Positions 28,953-37,689 of a stretch of DNA of 64,000 nucleotides are shown here, piece after piece. A program made the position numbers and the translations under genes. The stretch lies in NCBI RefSeq assembly GCF_000423485.1, contig NZ_KE384026.1, positions 233,583-297,582 on the forward strand, written 5' to 3'. The notes under the pieces are model-generated. The model saw nothing but the letters and a program-made list of their open reading frames with translations, made no database searches and was not told where the DNA came from. Origin of the DNA: Propionimicrobium lymphophilum DSM 4903 (GTDB lineage Bacteria > Actinomycetota > Actinomycetes > Propionibacteriales > Propionibacteriaceae). Position 1 is the stretch's first letter. Each line of letters opens with the position of its first letter.

Positions 28953-30140
28953 ATGCGAACCTTCACTTCGGAATCTGTTACCGAAGGCCATCCTGACAAG
29001 GTAGCTGATTCAATTGCTGATGCCGTGTTGGACGGCATGCTCTTAGAAGATGCGAACACTAGGGCAGCTATTGAAGTGATGGTTGCTAATGGAGTGGTTG
29101 TTGTCGCTGGGGAAGCCAGCACCGAAGCCTACGTTGACATCGCTCAGCTAGTCAGGGAGCGGTTACTGAAGATTGGCTATGACTCTGCTCTGAAGGGTAT
29201 AGATGGCGCATCTTGTGGCGTCATGGTTTCGTTGAATAAGCAGTCTCCGGACATCGCCCAGGGCGTTGACGACTCTTGGGAGATCAGAAACGGCCTCGCG
29301 GTTGATGATCTCGATCGCCAAGGTGCTGGCGACCAGGGGATGATGTTCGGTTACGCATGCGACGAGACTCCTGAGCTAATGCCGCTGCCAATTATGCTTG
29401 CCCATAGACTGGCGTACCGGCTGACTGAAGTTCGTAAGAATGGCGAGCTCGACTATCTTCGTCCCGATGGTAAAACGCAGGTAAGCATGGATTACGTGGA
29501 CGGCTTCCCCACGAACGTGAACACGGTAGTGGTTTCGACACAGCACTCTCCGGATGTAGATCTTGAAAAAGTTCTAGCTCCAGAGATTGAGCGTTACGTC
29601 ATTCGCCCAGTTTTGGAAGAAAATGGTTTTGGTGGCAAGGCCCCTCTTCTACTGATTAACCCGACTGGACGTTTCGTTACAGGTGGCCCGGCGGGTGACG
29701 CGGGACTTACGGGCAGGAAGATCATCGTCGACACGTACGGCGGAATGGCTCGTCATGGCGGTGGCGCTTTCAGCGGTAAGGACCCCTCTAAGGTAGATCG
29801 CTCTGCAGCTTATGCTGCTCGTTGGGTGGCTAAGAATGTTGTTAGTTCCGGTCTTGCTTCAAAGTGCGAAGTCCAGTTGAGCTACGCCATCGGTAAGGCT
29901 CGTCCGACCAGCGTCTATGTAGATACTTTTGGCACGAGTTCTGTCCCTGAAGAGCAGATTGCCTCAGCGGTTAACGAGCTTTTTGATCTGCGTCCTGCTG
30001 CGATCGTTGAGAATCTCGCAATGAGGTCGCCGATCTACTCTAATTTCACTTGCTACGGTCACTTCGGTGTGAAGCGCCCAGGTATGGCTTGGGAGGAGAC
30101 CGGCCTAGCTGACAAGCTTGCCAATATGGTTAGAGGCTAA
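28953..30140 (+). CDS. metK: S-adenosylmethionine synthetase (395 aa)
   Basis: Makes SAM from methionine and ATP. The N-terminal [24 protein letters not shown], the signature [12 protein letters not shown] near residue 130 and [22 protein letters not shown] near 268 are all intact. ATG 28953 is preceded by AGGAG. Its stop codon directly abuts the priA start, the conserved metK-priA pair of actinobacteria. No SAM riboswitch is possible in the 9-bp gap before it. Confidence 0.97.
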   Translation: MRTFTSESVTEGHPDKVADSIADAVLDGMLLEDANTRAAIEVMVANGVVVVAGEASTEAYVDIAQLVRERLLKIGYDSALKGIDGASCGVMVSLNKQSPDIAQGVDDSWEIRNGLAVDDLDRQGAGDQGMMFGYACDETPELMPLPIMLAHRLAYRLTEVRKNGELDYLRPDGKTQVSMDYVDGFPTNVNTVVVSTQHSPDVDLEKVLAPEIERYVIRPVLEENGFGGKAPLLLINPTGRFVTGGPAGDAGLTGRKIIVDTYGGMARHGGGAFSGKDPSKVDRSAAYAARWVAKNVVSSGLASKCEVQLSYAIGKARPTSVYVDTFGTSSVPEEQIASAVNELFDLRPAAIVENLAMRSPIYSNFTCYGHFGVKRPGMAWEETGLADKLANMVRG

Positions 30141-32102
30141 ATGAGCATTGCCAGGGTTTTAGTTGACGTTTCGCTGCCTCATTTGGATCGGCTTTTCGAC
30201 TATTCGGTTCCAAATAAATACGAGGAGTCAGTCAAACCTGGCGTTCGTGTCAGGGTCAGATTTTCGGGCCGCCTTGTCGATGGCTATGTCATTGAGCTCG
30301 CCGAGAAGGCGGCGCCTGGAATAAAACCAACTCCGCTAAGCACAATTGTTTCCTCGGAGCAGATCTTAAGCCCCGAACAATATGAGCTAGCTAGGGCAGT
30401 AGCAGTTCATTACGGAGGTGTGCTAGCAGACGTAATTCGTCTTGCAGTTGTGCCAAGGCACGCAACGACTGAAAAGGCTGCACAAAGGCAATGGCCGGCA
30501 CCGAAAACGAACGGGATCCCTTCCGGTGGGCTGTTAGAGATGCCGGCAGGCGCAGAATTTTTGCAGAGACTTCGGGAAGGCAACCGTCTTCGAGCTCACT
30601 GGCTGGCCTCGCCGGTTTTTAGGCCAGAAAATGACTGGATCACTGGTTTTATCCAGGCGATTGCCGCGACTCTAGAAACGGGCCGTGGAGTCATAGTTGT
30701 CGTTCCCGATGCTAAAGATGTTGAACGGCTCAGGCAGCGTCTGGCCAAAATTGTCGGTACAGGCGCAATCGCGCAGCTTCATTCGAACCTTGGTAAATCT
30801 GCTAGGTACCGAAATTATCTTGCTGTTTCTAGGGGACAGGCGAAGATAGTCATAGGCACTCGAGCGTGCGTCTATGCGCCGATGCACGATCTAGGGTTGA
30901 TATGTCTTTGGGACGATGGCGATGATTTGCTTAGAGAACAAAGAGCGCCGTACCCTCACGCCAGAGATGTCGCTGCGCTTCGAGCTAACTTGGAAAATTG
31001 TGCACTGCTTTTTGCCTCGCATGCTCGTACAGCTGAGATGCAGGCGTGGCTGAATCGTGGCTGGCTCATAGGGATAGAACGAGACCCAGGTGCCACTAGA
31101 AAAATTTCACCGGCTGTGCGAGCCGCAGTCGATTCTGACATTGCCTTAGAGCGGGACCCTGCTGCTCGAATGGCGAGGATCCCACTGAGAGCGGTGGAGA
31201 CTATAAGGATCGGTTTGACTAGTGGGCCAGTGCTAGTACAAGTTGCGAGAGCTGGTTACCTGCCTACGCTCATTTGCGATAACTGTCGTCAAATGGTCCG
31301 CTGCTTCAAGTGCAATGGTCCGCTTGGTATGAAAGTTTCGCCTAACGCCGGTAGGCAGCTTGTTTGTAGTTGGTGTGCCACGGTGATTCTCGGCTGGAAG
31401 TGCCCTAATTGTCATTCCACTAGGCTGAGGGCTCCTGCCGTTGGGTCAGCGCGTACCGCTGAGGAGTTGGGCAGAGCTTTTCCCGGACATCGAATTATTT
31501 CTAGCTCTGGCAATCGAATCATCGAAAGCGTGGATGAAAATCCGTCGATAGTTGTTGCTACGCCAGGGGCAGAACCGGTAGCGGAATTTGGTTATTCAGC
31601 CGCCGTCCTTCTGGACGGCGACCGAATGCTTTCTAGACCAGATCTACGAGCCGGAGAGGAAACTTTAAGAAGATGGCTCAACGCGGTATCACTAGTCAGG
31701 CAGGCAGCAGACGGTGGCACTGTCTGCGTCGTAGGGGAAAACAGCGATAGGACGGTGCAGTCGCTCGTTCAGTTGGACCCCGCGAAGTTTGCAGTTCGCG
31801 AATTCCGAGATCGAGTCGAGGCTGGTTTCCCGCCGGCTAAAAAGATGGTTCGTATACAAGGTTCTAACGAAGCGGTCTCTGATTTCGCTAAGCATCTGCC
31901 CGTTAGCGGAGAAACCGTAATGCTGGGGCCTGTACCGCTGCAGCAAGAAAAGCTATCTGATGAGCAACTATCTAGTTTGCTAATTAGCGCGCCGCTCACA
32001 GCGGCTGGAGAGTTAGTCAAAAATGTCAAAGCCACCGCTGCGGCAAGATCAGCGAAGAAGCAGCCTGCGGTGCGAGTAGAAGTTGATCCTGAAGACCTTT
32101 AG
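30141..32102 (+). CDS. priA: Primosomal protein PriA-like, helicase motifs lost (653 aa)
   Basis: The N-terminal DNA-binding domain (ARVLVDVSLPHLDRLFDYSVP) and the PriA zinc-binding segment are recognisable; the latter has cysteines in CDNC, CFKC, CSWC and CPNC (about residues 375-430). The canonical Walker A (GVTGSGKTE) is replaced by an unrelated stretch around residues 170-185. The DEEH box is changed to WDDGDD near residue 257. Actinobacterial PriA proteins are known to lack helicase motifs, so the protein probably acts as a structural replication-restart factor. The start abuts metK. Confidence 0.88.
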   Translation: MSIARVLVDVSLPHLDRLFDYSVPNKYEESVKPGVRVRVRFSGRLVDGYVIELAEKAAPGIKPTPLSTIVSSEQILSPEQYELARAVAVHYGGVLADVIRLAVVPRHATTEKAAQRQWPAPKTNGIPSGGLLEMPAGAEFLQRLREGNRLRAHWLASPVFRPENDWITGFIQAIAATLETGRGVIVVVPDAKDVERLRQRLAKIVGTGAIAQLHSNLGKSARYRNYLAVSRGQAKIVIGTRACVYAPMHDLGLICLWDDGDDLLREQRAPYPHARDVAALRANLENCALLFASHARTAEMQAWLNRGWLIGIERDPGATRKISPAVRAAVDSDIALERDPAARMARIPLRAVETIRIGLTSGPVLVQVARAGYLPTLICDNCRQMVRCFKCNGPLGMKVSPNAGRQLVCSWCATVILGWKCPNCHSTRLRAPAVGSARTAEELGRAFPGHRIISSSGNRIIESVDENPSIVVATPGAEPVAEFGYSAAVLLDGDRMLSRPDLRAGEETLRRWLNAVSLVRQAADGGTVCVVGENSDRTVQSLVQLDPAKFAVREFRDRVEAGFPPAKKMVRIQGSNEAVSDFAKHLPVSGETVMLGPVPLQQEKLSDEQLSSLLISAPLTAAGELVKNVKATAAARSAKKQPAVRVEVDPEDL

Positions 32103-32171
32103 CGCTGATGCTTGTCGGGGCTATATTGGCTGAAAAGTATTCACTCGAATGTAACCTTTTATTAATATTTG

Positions 32172-32177
32172 TATAAC
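32172..32177 (+). promoter_or_regulatory. -10 element (TATAAC) for the phosphate transporter, near-leaderless start
   Basis: TATAAC ends 8 bases before GTG 32186, in an A/T-rich stretch with no ribosome binding site. Confidence 0.45.
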
Positions 32178-32185
32178 ATGAAATT

Positions 32186-33454
32186 GTGCTCACCGATCAC
32201 GTGCTTCTGCTGCTGGTAATTGTTACCGCTCTAGGCTTCGATTTCACTAATGGCTTCCACGACACAGCCAACGCGATGGCCACCTCGATCGCCACTAAAG
32301 CGTTACGGCCAAAGCAGGCAATCACACTTTGCGCGGTTTTAAACTTGATCGGAGCGTTCCTTTCAGTGGAGGTGGCATTGACGGTCACTAACGCTGTAAT
32401 TAACATTCAAAATCCTGACGGAACACCGCGTGCTGATCTAACCGGAGACAATGGGACCGCGTTGCTGCTGATCCTTTTAGCCGGTTTGGTGGGGGGCGTC
32501 GTATGGAATATTTTCACTTGGCTACGAGGCCTACCATCTAGCTCTTCTCACGCTCTGTTCGGCGGTCTAGTTGGAGCCGCTGTAGCAGGTTTAGGATTCG
32601 GAGGAGTCAAGTGGCTTGGTGAGAACGGAACCATCGATGGCGTCATTGGCAAGGTCGTTGTCCCGGGTCTTATTTCTCCATTAGTAGCAATTATCATCAC
32701 CTCAATCAGCGTGAGGTTGGTCTTCAAGGTTGTAGAGGGCGCGGCTAAGCGATACGTGGATGCGGGGTTCAGGTGGGCTCAGATCGGCAGCGCGGCGCTT
32801 GTTTCTCTTTCGCACGGCACAAACGACGCCCAAAAGACGATGGGCGTCATCACGCTTGCATTGATCGGTTCGGGAGCCTGGCATCAGACGGACGCCATAC
32901 CGATTTGGGTAAAGATCCTTTGTGCTCTTGCTATAGCAAGCGGCACCTACGTAGGCGGCTGGCGAATTATTCGCACTCTTGGTAAGGGTTTGGTTGAGAT
33001 TACCCCTGCTCAAGGATTCTCTGCTGAATGCGCATCTGCTGCCGTAATTTTGGCTTCGAGTCACTGGGGCTTCGCGCTTTCCACGACTCACGTAGCAACT
33101 GGTTCAATTTTGGGCTCTGGAGTTGGAAGGCCAGGTGCAAAAGTTAGATGGTCGCTCGCCGCGCGAATGTTTGTCGCATGGGCAACCACCCTTCCGTGCG
33201 CCGCACTTATCGGTGCTTTCGCTTGGTACATAGGTTACTTCGTTGGTGCTGTTACGGGCGGCATTCTGATATTTCTGATCATGGTTGGCCTAGCTTTTGG
33301 AATGTACAAACTTTCGCACTCAACAAGGGTCGACCCGAGCAACGTAAATGACGAGTGGTCTGATAATCGCAACATTGAGACAAACGATGAAATCGATTTT
33401 GCAGATGAAAACGATGTTTTCGCTAAGCGAACCTCGGCAGGTGAACAGAAATGA
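32186..33454 (+). CDS. pit: Low-affinity inorganic phosphate transporter, Pit family (422 aa)
   Basis: Polytopic membrane symporter. The two inverted repeats each carry the family motif: GFDFTNGFHDTANAMATSIATKAL (residues about 14-38) and VSLSHGTNDAQKTMGVI (about 207-223). Ten or so hydrophobic segments are visible, and a hydrophilic acidic tail ends the protein. It may move phosphate with protons or as a metal-phosphate complex. The stop overlaps the start of the next small membrane gene by 4 bases (ATGA), implying coupled translation. Confidence 0.92.
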   Translation: MLTDHVLLLLVIVTALGFDFTNGFHDTANAMATSIATKALRPKQAITLCAVLNLIGAFLSVEVALTVTNAVINIQNPDGTPRADLTGDNGTALLLILLAGLVGGVVWNIFTWLRGLPSSSSHALFGGLVGAAVAGLGFGGVKWLGENGTIDGVIGKVVVPGLISPLVAIIITSISVRLVFKVVEGAAKRYVDAGFRWAQIGSAALVSLSHGTNDAQKTMGVITLALIGSGAWHQTDAIPIWVKILCALAIASGTYVGGWRIIRTLGKGLVEITPAQGFSAECASAAVILASSHWGFALSTTHVATGSILGSGVGRPGAKVRWSLAARMFVAWATTLPCAALIGAFAWYIGYFVGAVTGGILIFLIMVGLAFGMYKLSHSTRVDPSNVNDEWSDNRNIETNDEIDFADENDVFAKRTSAGEQK

Positions 33455-33732
33455 TTGTTGAGTTTCTGATAAACATCGTTCGAGAATTCGCCCTTGTCCT
33501 GATAGTTGGCCTGGTCCTTGGTGCCGGCCTACCAGTTCTATATTCGGTTGGTATCCGACTGCTTGCCTGGGGAGCCGGGGCAGAGCGTGGCGACACCCCT
33601 GAGCATCCTGGGCCTAAACACAAAGCAGGACGGGTTCTCGCCTACATTATTTTTACTGTGGTAGGTCTGACCGTACTGCTAGGAATTAGCGTCATCGTCC
33701 TATCTGGATTTGGCCTCAAACTAGGTTTTTGA
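33451..33732 (+). CDS. Small two-helix membrane protein coupled to the phosphate transporter (93 aa)
   Basis: I do not recognise a named family. Residues about 8-32 (FALVLIVGLVLGAGLPVLYSVGIRL) and 63-88 (VLAYIIFTVVGLTVLLGISVIVLSG) are membrane segments, separated by a hydrophilic loop rich in Gly, Pro and Lys. The 4-base ATGA overlap with the Pit gene suggests it is made with the transporter and may be an accessory subunit. That role is inference from position only. Confidence 0.7.
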   Translation: MIVEFLINIVREFALVLIVGLVLGAGLPVLYSVGIRLLAWGAGAERGDTPEHPGPKHKAGRVLAYIIFTVVGLTVLLGISVIVLSGFGLKLGF

Positions 33733-33790
33733 CCGCTTAGGTAGGGGATCCAATTCACTATTTGCCTCGGCTAGGACTATCGTTGAATTG

Positions 33791-34717
33791 GTGAGGATAG
33801 TTTTTGCTGGCACCCCGTCGGTGGCCGTCCCAAGTTTAGCTGCGCTGGCTAAGGCCGGCCACGAAATAGCGGCAGTTGTCACTCGTCCAGATGCCCCAAC
33901 AGGCCGTGGGAAGAAGCTCACCGCCTCTCCCGTTGCCGAGATGGCGGAAGAAATGGGCGTAGACGTCATTAAGATCGACCGTTCAAGTCCAGAGTTTGTT
34001 AAAAAATTGCGTGCACTCAAACCGGATGTTTGCCCGGTTGTTGCTTTTGGCGCGTTACTACCTCAAGAGGTTTTAGACATCCCCAAATACGGGTGGATCA
34101 ATCTGCACTTTTCTAAGCTCCCAGCTTGGAGGGGGGCGGCTCCTGTACAGAGAGCTTTGATGGCAGGAGAAACAGAAATTGGGGCAACAACATTCAGGCT
34201 AGTTAAGCAGCTAGACGCAGGCCCGGTTTATCGTCAAATATCGCATCACGTTGGTCCGCTGGATGTCGCCGGCGACGTGCTTAAGGCACTTTCTATCAGT
34301 GGAGCAAGCCTTATGGTCCGGACTATCGATGAAATCGCCGCAGGAAAGGAACCAAAGCCTCAGCCGCCGGGGGAAACGTCCTACGCAAAGAAGATCAGCT
34401 CTTCTGAAGTGAGAATCGATTGGAAGCGGCCTGCAGCTGAAATCTGCAATATAGTCCGCGGAGCTAGCCCTGCCCCCGGAGCTTGGTGCGAGCTGAATGG
34501 CGCTCGCTTTAAGATTCTACTGGCTAGCCCCGATGAGGCACCTGTCCAGCTTGAGCCAGGACAGATGTTTGCTGACCGAAAGCATCTTTGGGTGGGCGCT
34601 AAGGATGGCGAGTTGGAGTTGTTGAATGTGCAGGCTGCCGGCAAGAAGCCGATGAGCGGCGCTGACTGGGCTCGTGGTATACCCAAGGATGAACTGGAAA
34701 ATGTCAGGCTCGTATAG
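33791..34717 (+). CDS. fmt: Methionyl-tRNA formyltransferase (308 aa)
   Basis: Formylates initiator Met-tRNA using 10-formyl-THF. The N-terminal MRIVFAGTPSVAVPSLAAL and the catalytic block GWINLHFSKLPAWRGAAPVQRAL (near residue 98-120) identify it; the usual HxSLLP is HFSKLP here. The C-terminal OB-like domain follows. An in-frame TTG at 33788 is possible and has GACTAT 7 bases upstream; GTG 33791 gives the standard N-terminus. The end overlaps the rsmB start by 17 bp. def, often next to fmt, is not present. Confidence 0.94.
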   Translation: MRIVFAGTPSVAVPSLAALAKAGHEIAAVVTRPDAPTGRGKKLTASPVAEMAEEMGVDVIKIDRSSPEFVKKLRALKPDVCPVVAFGALLPQEVLDIPKYGWINLHFSKLPAWRGAAPVQRALMAGETEIGATTFRLVKQLDAGPVYRQISHHVGPLDVAGDVLKALSISGASLMVRTIDEIAAGKEPKPQPPGETSYAKKISSSEVRIDWKRPAAEICNIVRGASPAPGAWCELNGARFKILLASPDEAPVQLEPGQMFADRKHLWVGAKDGELELLNVQAAGKKPMSGADWARGIPKDELENVRLV

Positions 34718-36062
34718 ATCTCGACACCGTCGGATAGATTTGCCTCGGCGTGTCGCCTACGAGGTTCTCGAGGAGATTAACGCAGACGGTGCTTACGCAA
34801 ACCTGGCCTTAAACAAAAGGCTTTCGAGCAGTGGGCTAAGCGGCAAGGATGCGGCGTTCGTCACCGAGTTGGTGGCTGGCACTTGTCGTATGCAAGGCAC
34901 GTACGACGAGATAATCGAGTTCGTAAGCGGTAGAGATCTTTACGATCTGCAGCCCGAAGTGGTCGATATCCTTCGCCTAGCTTGTCACCAGGCGTTCAAG
35001 ATGCGCACGCCATCGCACGCTACAGTCGCAACTTCCGTCGACCTAGCAGGCATCGTTGTTGGTGAGCGAGTTACTGGCTTAGTCAACGCAATTGTTCGTA
35101 AGCTTTGTCGAGTCTCTTTTGCTGAGGTCGTAGCAGAAATATCCCAGGACTTTGATGATCTTGATTCGCTAGGTTTCAAACACGCTCATCCAAGATGGAT
35201 TGTAGATTCGCTACTTTCGGCATTGGGCGAAGAGCCAGACCTTGAGGAGCTAGAGAATTGGCTTGAGGCCGATAACGAGCCAACTATTCCCATGCTTGTA
35301 GCTAGGCCCGGTTTGTGCGAAAGAGAAGATCTTTCTGGCGCTAGCCCCGCTAGGTATTCTCCTTGGGCGGCAAGCAGACCGGGTAACCCTAGCGAGCTTT
35401 CTCTCGTAAGAAGCGGCAAGGCTGCGGTGCAAGACGAAGGTAGTCAATTAGTTGTTCTTGCCGCCTCCCGAGCAGCTAACGCTTCGGGAGTCTGGCTAGA
35501 TATGTGCTCAGGACCAGGTGGTAAATCCGCCTTGCTTAGGGGCTTGGCGCCTAAAACGCTGGTTTCAGCAGAATTACACGAGCATCGCGCTGGCCTAGTT
35601 CGCTCTGCGTTGCGGGCGTACAAAGACCGTTGGCAAGTAATCGTCGCAGACGGCCGTTATCCGGCATGGAAACCTGCCGCCTTCTCTTTGGTCTTAGCCG
35701 ATGTTCCTTGCACGGGCCTTGGCGCATTACGCAGAAGACCCGAGGCACGCTGGAGACGCACAAGGGAAGATCTGGTGGAGCTGGCCCCTCTTCAGAAACA
35801 ATTACTCGAAACCGCTCTTAGCTCAGTATCTCCGGGCGGGGTAGTGGCGTACGTAACCTGCTCTCCACATCCGCAGGAGACCGTAGAAATAGTAAGCAAC
35901 CTTCCCGAAGGCTACGAGCTTCTCGATGCTCCAGATTTATTACCAGAGGTTCCCGAAGCTAAAAGCAGGCTGAATTCCAAATGCATCCAGCTCTTCCCGC
36001 ACATTCACGGAACAGATGCTATGTTCGCTGCACTGATCCGTAGGCTAGACGAAGAGTCGTAA
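34701..36062 (+). CDS. rsmB: 16S rRNA m5C967 methyltransferase RsmB/Sun (453 aa)
   Basis: N-terminal NusB-like RNA-binding domain (residues 1-140), then a Rossmann methyltransferase. SAM motif I is LDMCSGPGGKSALL, near residue 273. Motif IV is DVPCTGLGALRRRPEARW, near 335. The catalytic cysteine is in VTCSPHPQE, near 389. The start at ATG 34701 overlaps fmt by 17 bp; a frame extension to 34674 is possible but unneeded. fmt-rsmB-rpe is a conserved order, here interrupted by one gene. Confidence 0.92.
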   Translation: MSGSYRSRHRRIDLPRRVAYEVLEEINADGAYANLALNKRLSSSGLSGKDAAFVTELVAGTCRMQGTYDEIIEFVSGRDLYDLQPEVVDILRLACHQAFKMRTPSHATVATSVDLAGIVVGERVTGLVNAIVRKLCRVSFAEVVAEISQDFDDLDSLGFKHAHPRWIVDSLLSALGEEPDLEELENWLEADNEPTIPMLVARPGLCEREDLSGASPARYSPWAASRPGNPSELSLVRSGKAAVQDEGSQLVVLAASRAANASGVWLDMCSGPGGKSALLRGLAPKTLVSAELHEHRAGLVRSALRAYKDRWQVIVADGRYPAWKPAAFSLVLADVPCTGLGALRRRPEARWRRTREDLVELAPLQKQLLETALSSVSPGGVVAYVTCSPHPQETVEIVSNLPEGYELLDAPDLLPEVPEAKSRLNSKCIQLFPHIHGTDAMFAALIRRLDEES

Positions 36063-36081
36063 CCAGCTTGGTGTGTTTGCA

Positions 36082-36087
36082 TAGAAT
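36082..36087 (+). promoter_or_regulatory. -10 element (TAGAAT) for the PAC2 gene, leaderless start
   Basis: TAGAAT ends 8 bases before ATG 36096, with no ribosome binding site between. Confidence 0.45.
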
Positions 36088-36095
36088 TGAAAATC

Positions 36096-36965
36096 ATGGC
36101 GTTGAAATTTGGTTTTGACGATCTCGACTCGTTGGGGTTGCGCTCTCCTGCGCTCATCGCTGCATTTAGTGGCTGGAACGATGCAGCGGAGGCAGCTAGC
36201 GACGTTCTCAATCATTTATCTGAGACCTACAAGGATACTTCCACGATTTGTCAGATTGATGGCGAGGATTTCTACGATTACCAAGTTAACCGCCCTAAGG
36301 TCGTGCGTGGTCCGGAAGGTGCCGCAACGATTTGGCCCGAAACAACTTTTCAGCTTGTTCGTACCCCGTTCAGGGATTTAATTCTTCTCGGTGGGCCGGA
36401 GCCAAACTTCAAATGGAAAACGTTCCTGAAGCAAGTGATGGAGAAAGTCGAGAGCTTGCATCCAAGCCAGGCAGTCATACTGGGAGCCATGCTCACGGAT
36501 TCGCCGCATTCAAGGCCGTTGCCTGTTCGCGTCTACAGTGATGACGCGGCTCTGCGAGATCGTCTTCGCTGTGAGGAGCCTACCTATGAGGGCCCAACGG
36601 GTATCCCAGGCATTTTACGTAGTAGCTTGCAGGCGGCTGGTATCCCTACCGTTTCGATGTGGGTATCTGTTCCGCATTATGTCGCTACGTCACCGAACCC
36701 CAAAGCGACTTTGGCTTTGATTCGCAAGATTTCTGACGCGCTAGACATTTGTCTAGGCGAAGCTGAGTTGCCTAAAAAAGCAGTCCAGTGGGAAAGAAAC
36801 GTTGAGATTGCCGCCGGCAGCGACCCAGACATTAGGGAATACGTGGATCGCTTGGAAGATCTTAAAGATACTGAAGACCTCAAAGAAAACACCGGCGACG
36901 AAATCGCCGATGAACTAGAACGGTTTTTGCGCCACCGCGACCAAAACGGCCACGGTGGCGACTAA
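36096..36965 (+). CDS. PAC2-family protein (289 aa)
   Basis: Member of the PAC2 (proteasome assembly chaperone 2-like) family common in actinobacteria. Visible blocks are PALIAAFSGWNDAAEAASDVLNHL near the N-terminus, DFYDYQVNRPKV near residue 60, LLGGPEPNFKWKTF near 97 and YEGPTGIPGILRSSLQAAGIPTVSMWVSVPHYVATSPNPKAT near 163-204. The C-terminus is an acidic coiled region. The biochemical function is not known. It converges on rpe with a gap of only 5 bp. Confidence 0.85.
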   Translation: MALKFGFDDLDSLGLRSPALIAAFSGWNDAAEAASDVLNHLSETYKDTSTICQIDGEDFYDYQVNRPKVVRGPEGAATIWPETTFQLVRTPFRDLILLGGPEPNFKWKTFLKQVMEKVESLHPSQAVILGAMLTDSPHSRPLPVRVYSDDAALRDRLRCEEPTYEGPTGIPGILRSSLQAAGIPTVSMWVSVPHYVATSPNPKATLALIRKISDALDICLGEAELPKKAVQWERNVEIAAGSDPDIREYVDRLEDLKDTEDLKENTGDEIADELERFLRHRDQNGHGGD

Positions 36966-36970
36966 AAGAA

Positions 36971-37627
36971 TTACTTAACTGCTTCTTCTGCCTTCTGGCG
37001 CAGGTCGTTTACCATCTTGTCTGGGTCGTCTGCCTTGTAGATGGCGGATCCAGCTACGAAGGTATCTGCGCCCGCTTCAGCGCAACGCTCGATCGTTTCG
37101 AGCGAAACTCCGCCGTCGACCTGGATCCAGATTTCTTTACCTGCTGCCTCTACCAACTTTCGAGTTCGGCGAATCTTGGGGAGAACCAGATCTAAGAACT
37201 TTTGGCCTCCGAATCCTGGTTCAACTGTCATGAGCAGGATCATGTCTAGTTCGTTGATCATGTCAGCATACGGTTCGATGGGAGTGGCGGGCTTCAACGC
37301 CATCGAAACTCGGGCTCCCTCTTTTCTGATTTCCCGAGCCAACCTAATCGGGGCGTTTGAAGCCTCAACGTGAAAAGTGACTGATTCACAGCCCGCCTCA
37401 GCGAAAGCCGGAGCCCAGGTGTCCGGATTATCAATCATTAGGTGAATATCCATGGGCAGGTCGGTGTGATCCCTCAGCGCCTCAACCACTGGCAGCCCCA
37501 GGGTCATGTTAGGAACGAAGTGGTTATCCATCACGTCAACGTGAACGCCATCAGCGCTAGGAATGCGGGCAACCTCGCCGGCAATGTTAGCTAGATCTGC
37601 ATTTAGAATGCTGGGTGTAATACGCAT
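36971..37627 (-). CDS. rpe: Ribulose-phosphate 3-epimerase (218 aa)
   Basis: Pentose phosphate pathway TIM-barrel enzyme. [16 protein letters not shown], the metal-site [41 protein letters not shown] and [11 protein letters not shown] are all present and in order. The length is typical. The start lacks a ribosome binding site; TAGAGT ends 6 bases upstream on the minus strand. Divergent from metH. Confidence 0.95.
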   Translation of the reverse strand: MRITPSILNADLANIAGEVARIPSADGVHVDVMDNHFVPNMTLGLPVVEALRDHTDLPMDIHLMIDNPDTWAPAFAEAGCESVTFHVEASNAPIRLAREIRKEGARVSMALKPATPIEPYADMINELDMILLMTVEPGFGGQKFLDLVLPKIRRTRKLVEAAGKEIWIQVDGGVSLETIERCAEAGADTFVAGSAIYKADDPDKMVNDLRQKAEEAVK

Positions 37628-37633
37628 GTGTTA

Positions 37634-37639
37634 ACTCTA
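37634..37639 (-). promoter_or_regulatory. -10 element (TAGAGT) for rpe, leaderless start
   Basis: Read on the minus strand, TAGAGT ends 6 bases before ATG 37627, in the 62-bp gap shared with metH. Confidence 0.45.
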
Positions 37640-37670
37640 ATGCCAAACGCATTAGTAAGCCCCTTGGGCG

Positions 37671-37689
37671 GCCAACTAGTCTAGTTGGC
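37671..37689. promoter_or_regulatory. Perfect inverted repeat over the metH -10 and start
   Basis: GCCAACTA (37671-37678), GTC, TAGTTGGC (37682-37689): 8-bp perfect arms ending one base before GTG 37690. The putative metH -10 (TAGTCT, 37677-37682; 7 bases before the start) lies across the dyad centre, so a protein bound here would block metH. It could equally be an operator for the divergent rpe-metH pair. Confidence 0.5.

Noticed and set aside
37628-37689. Possible B12 riboswitch upstream of metH
   Set aside because: The gap to divergent rpe is only 62 bp, far too short for a cobalamin riboswitch of about 200 bases.
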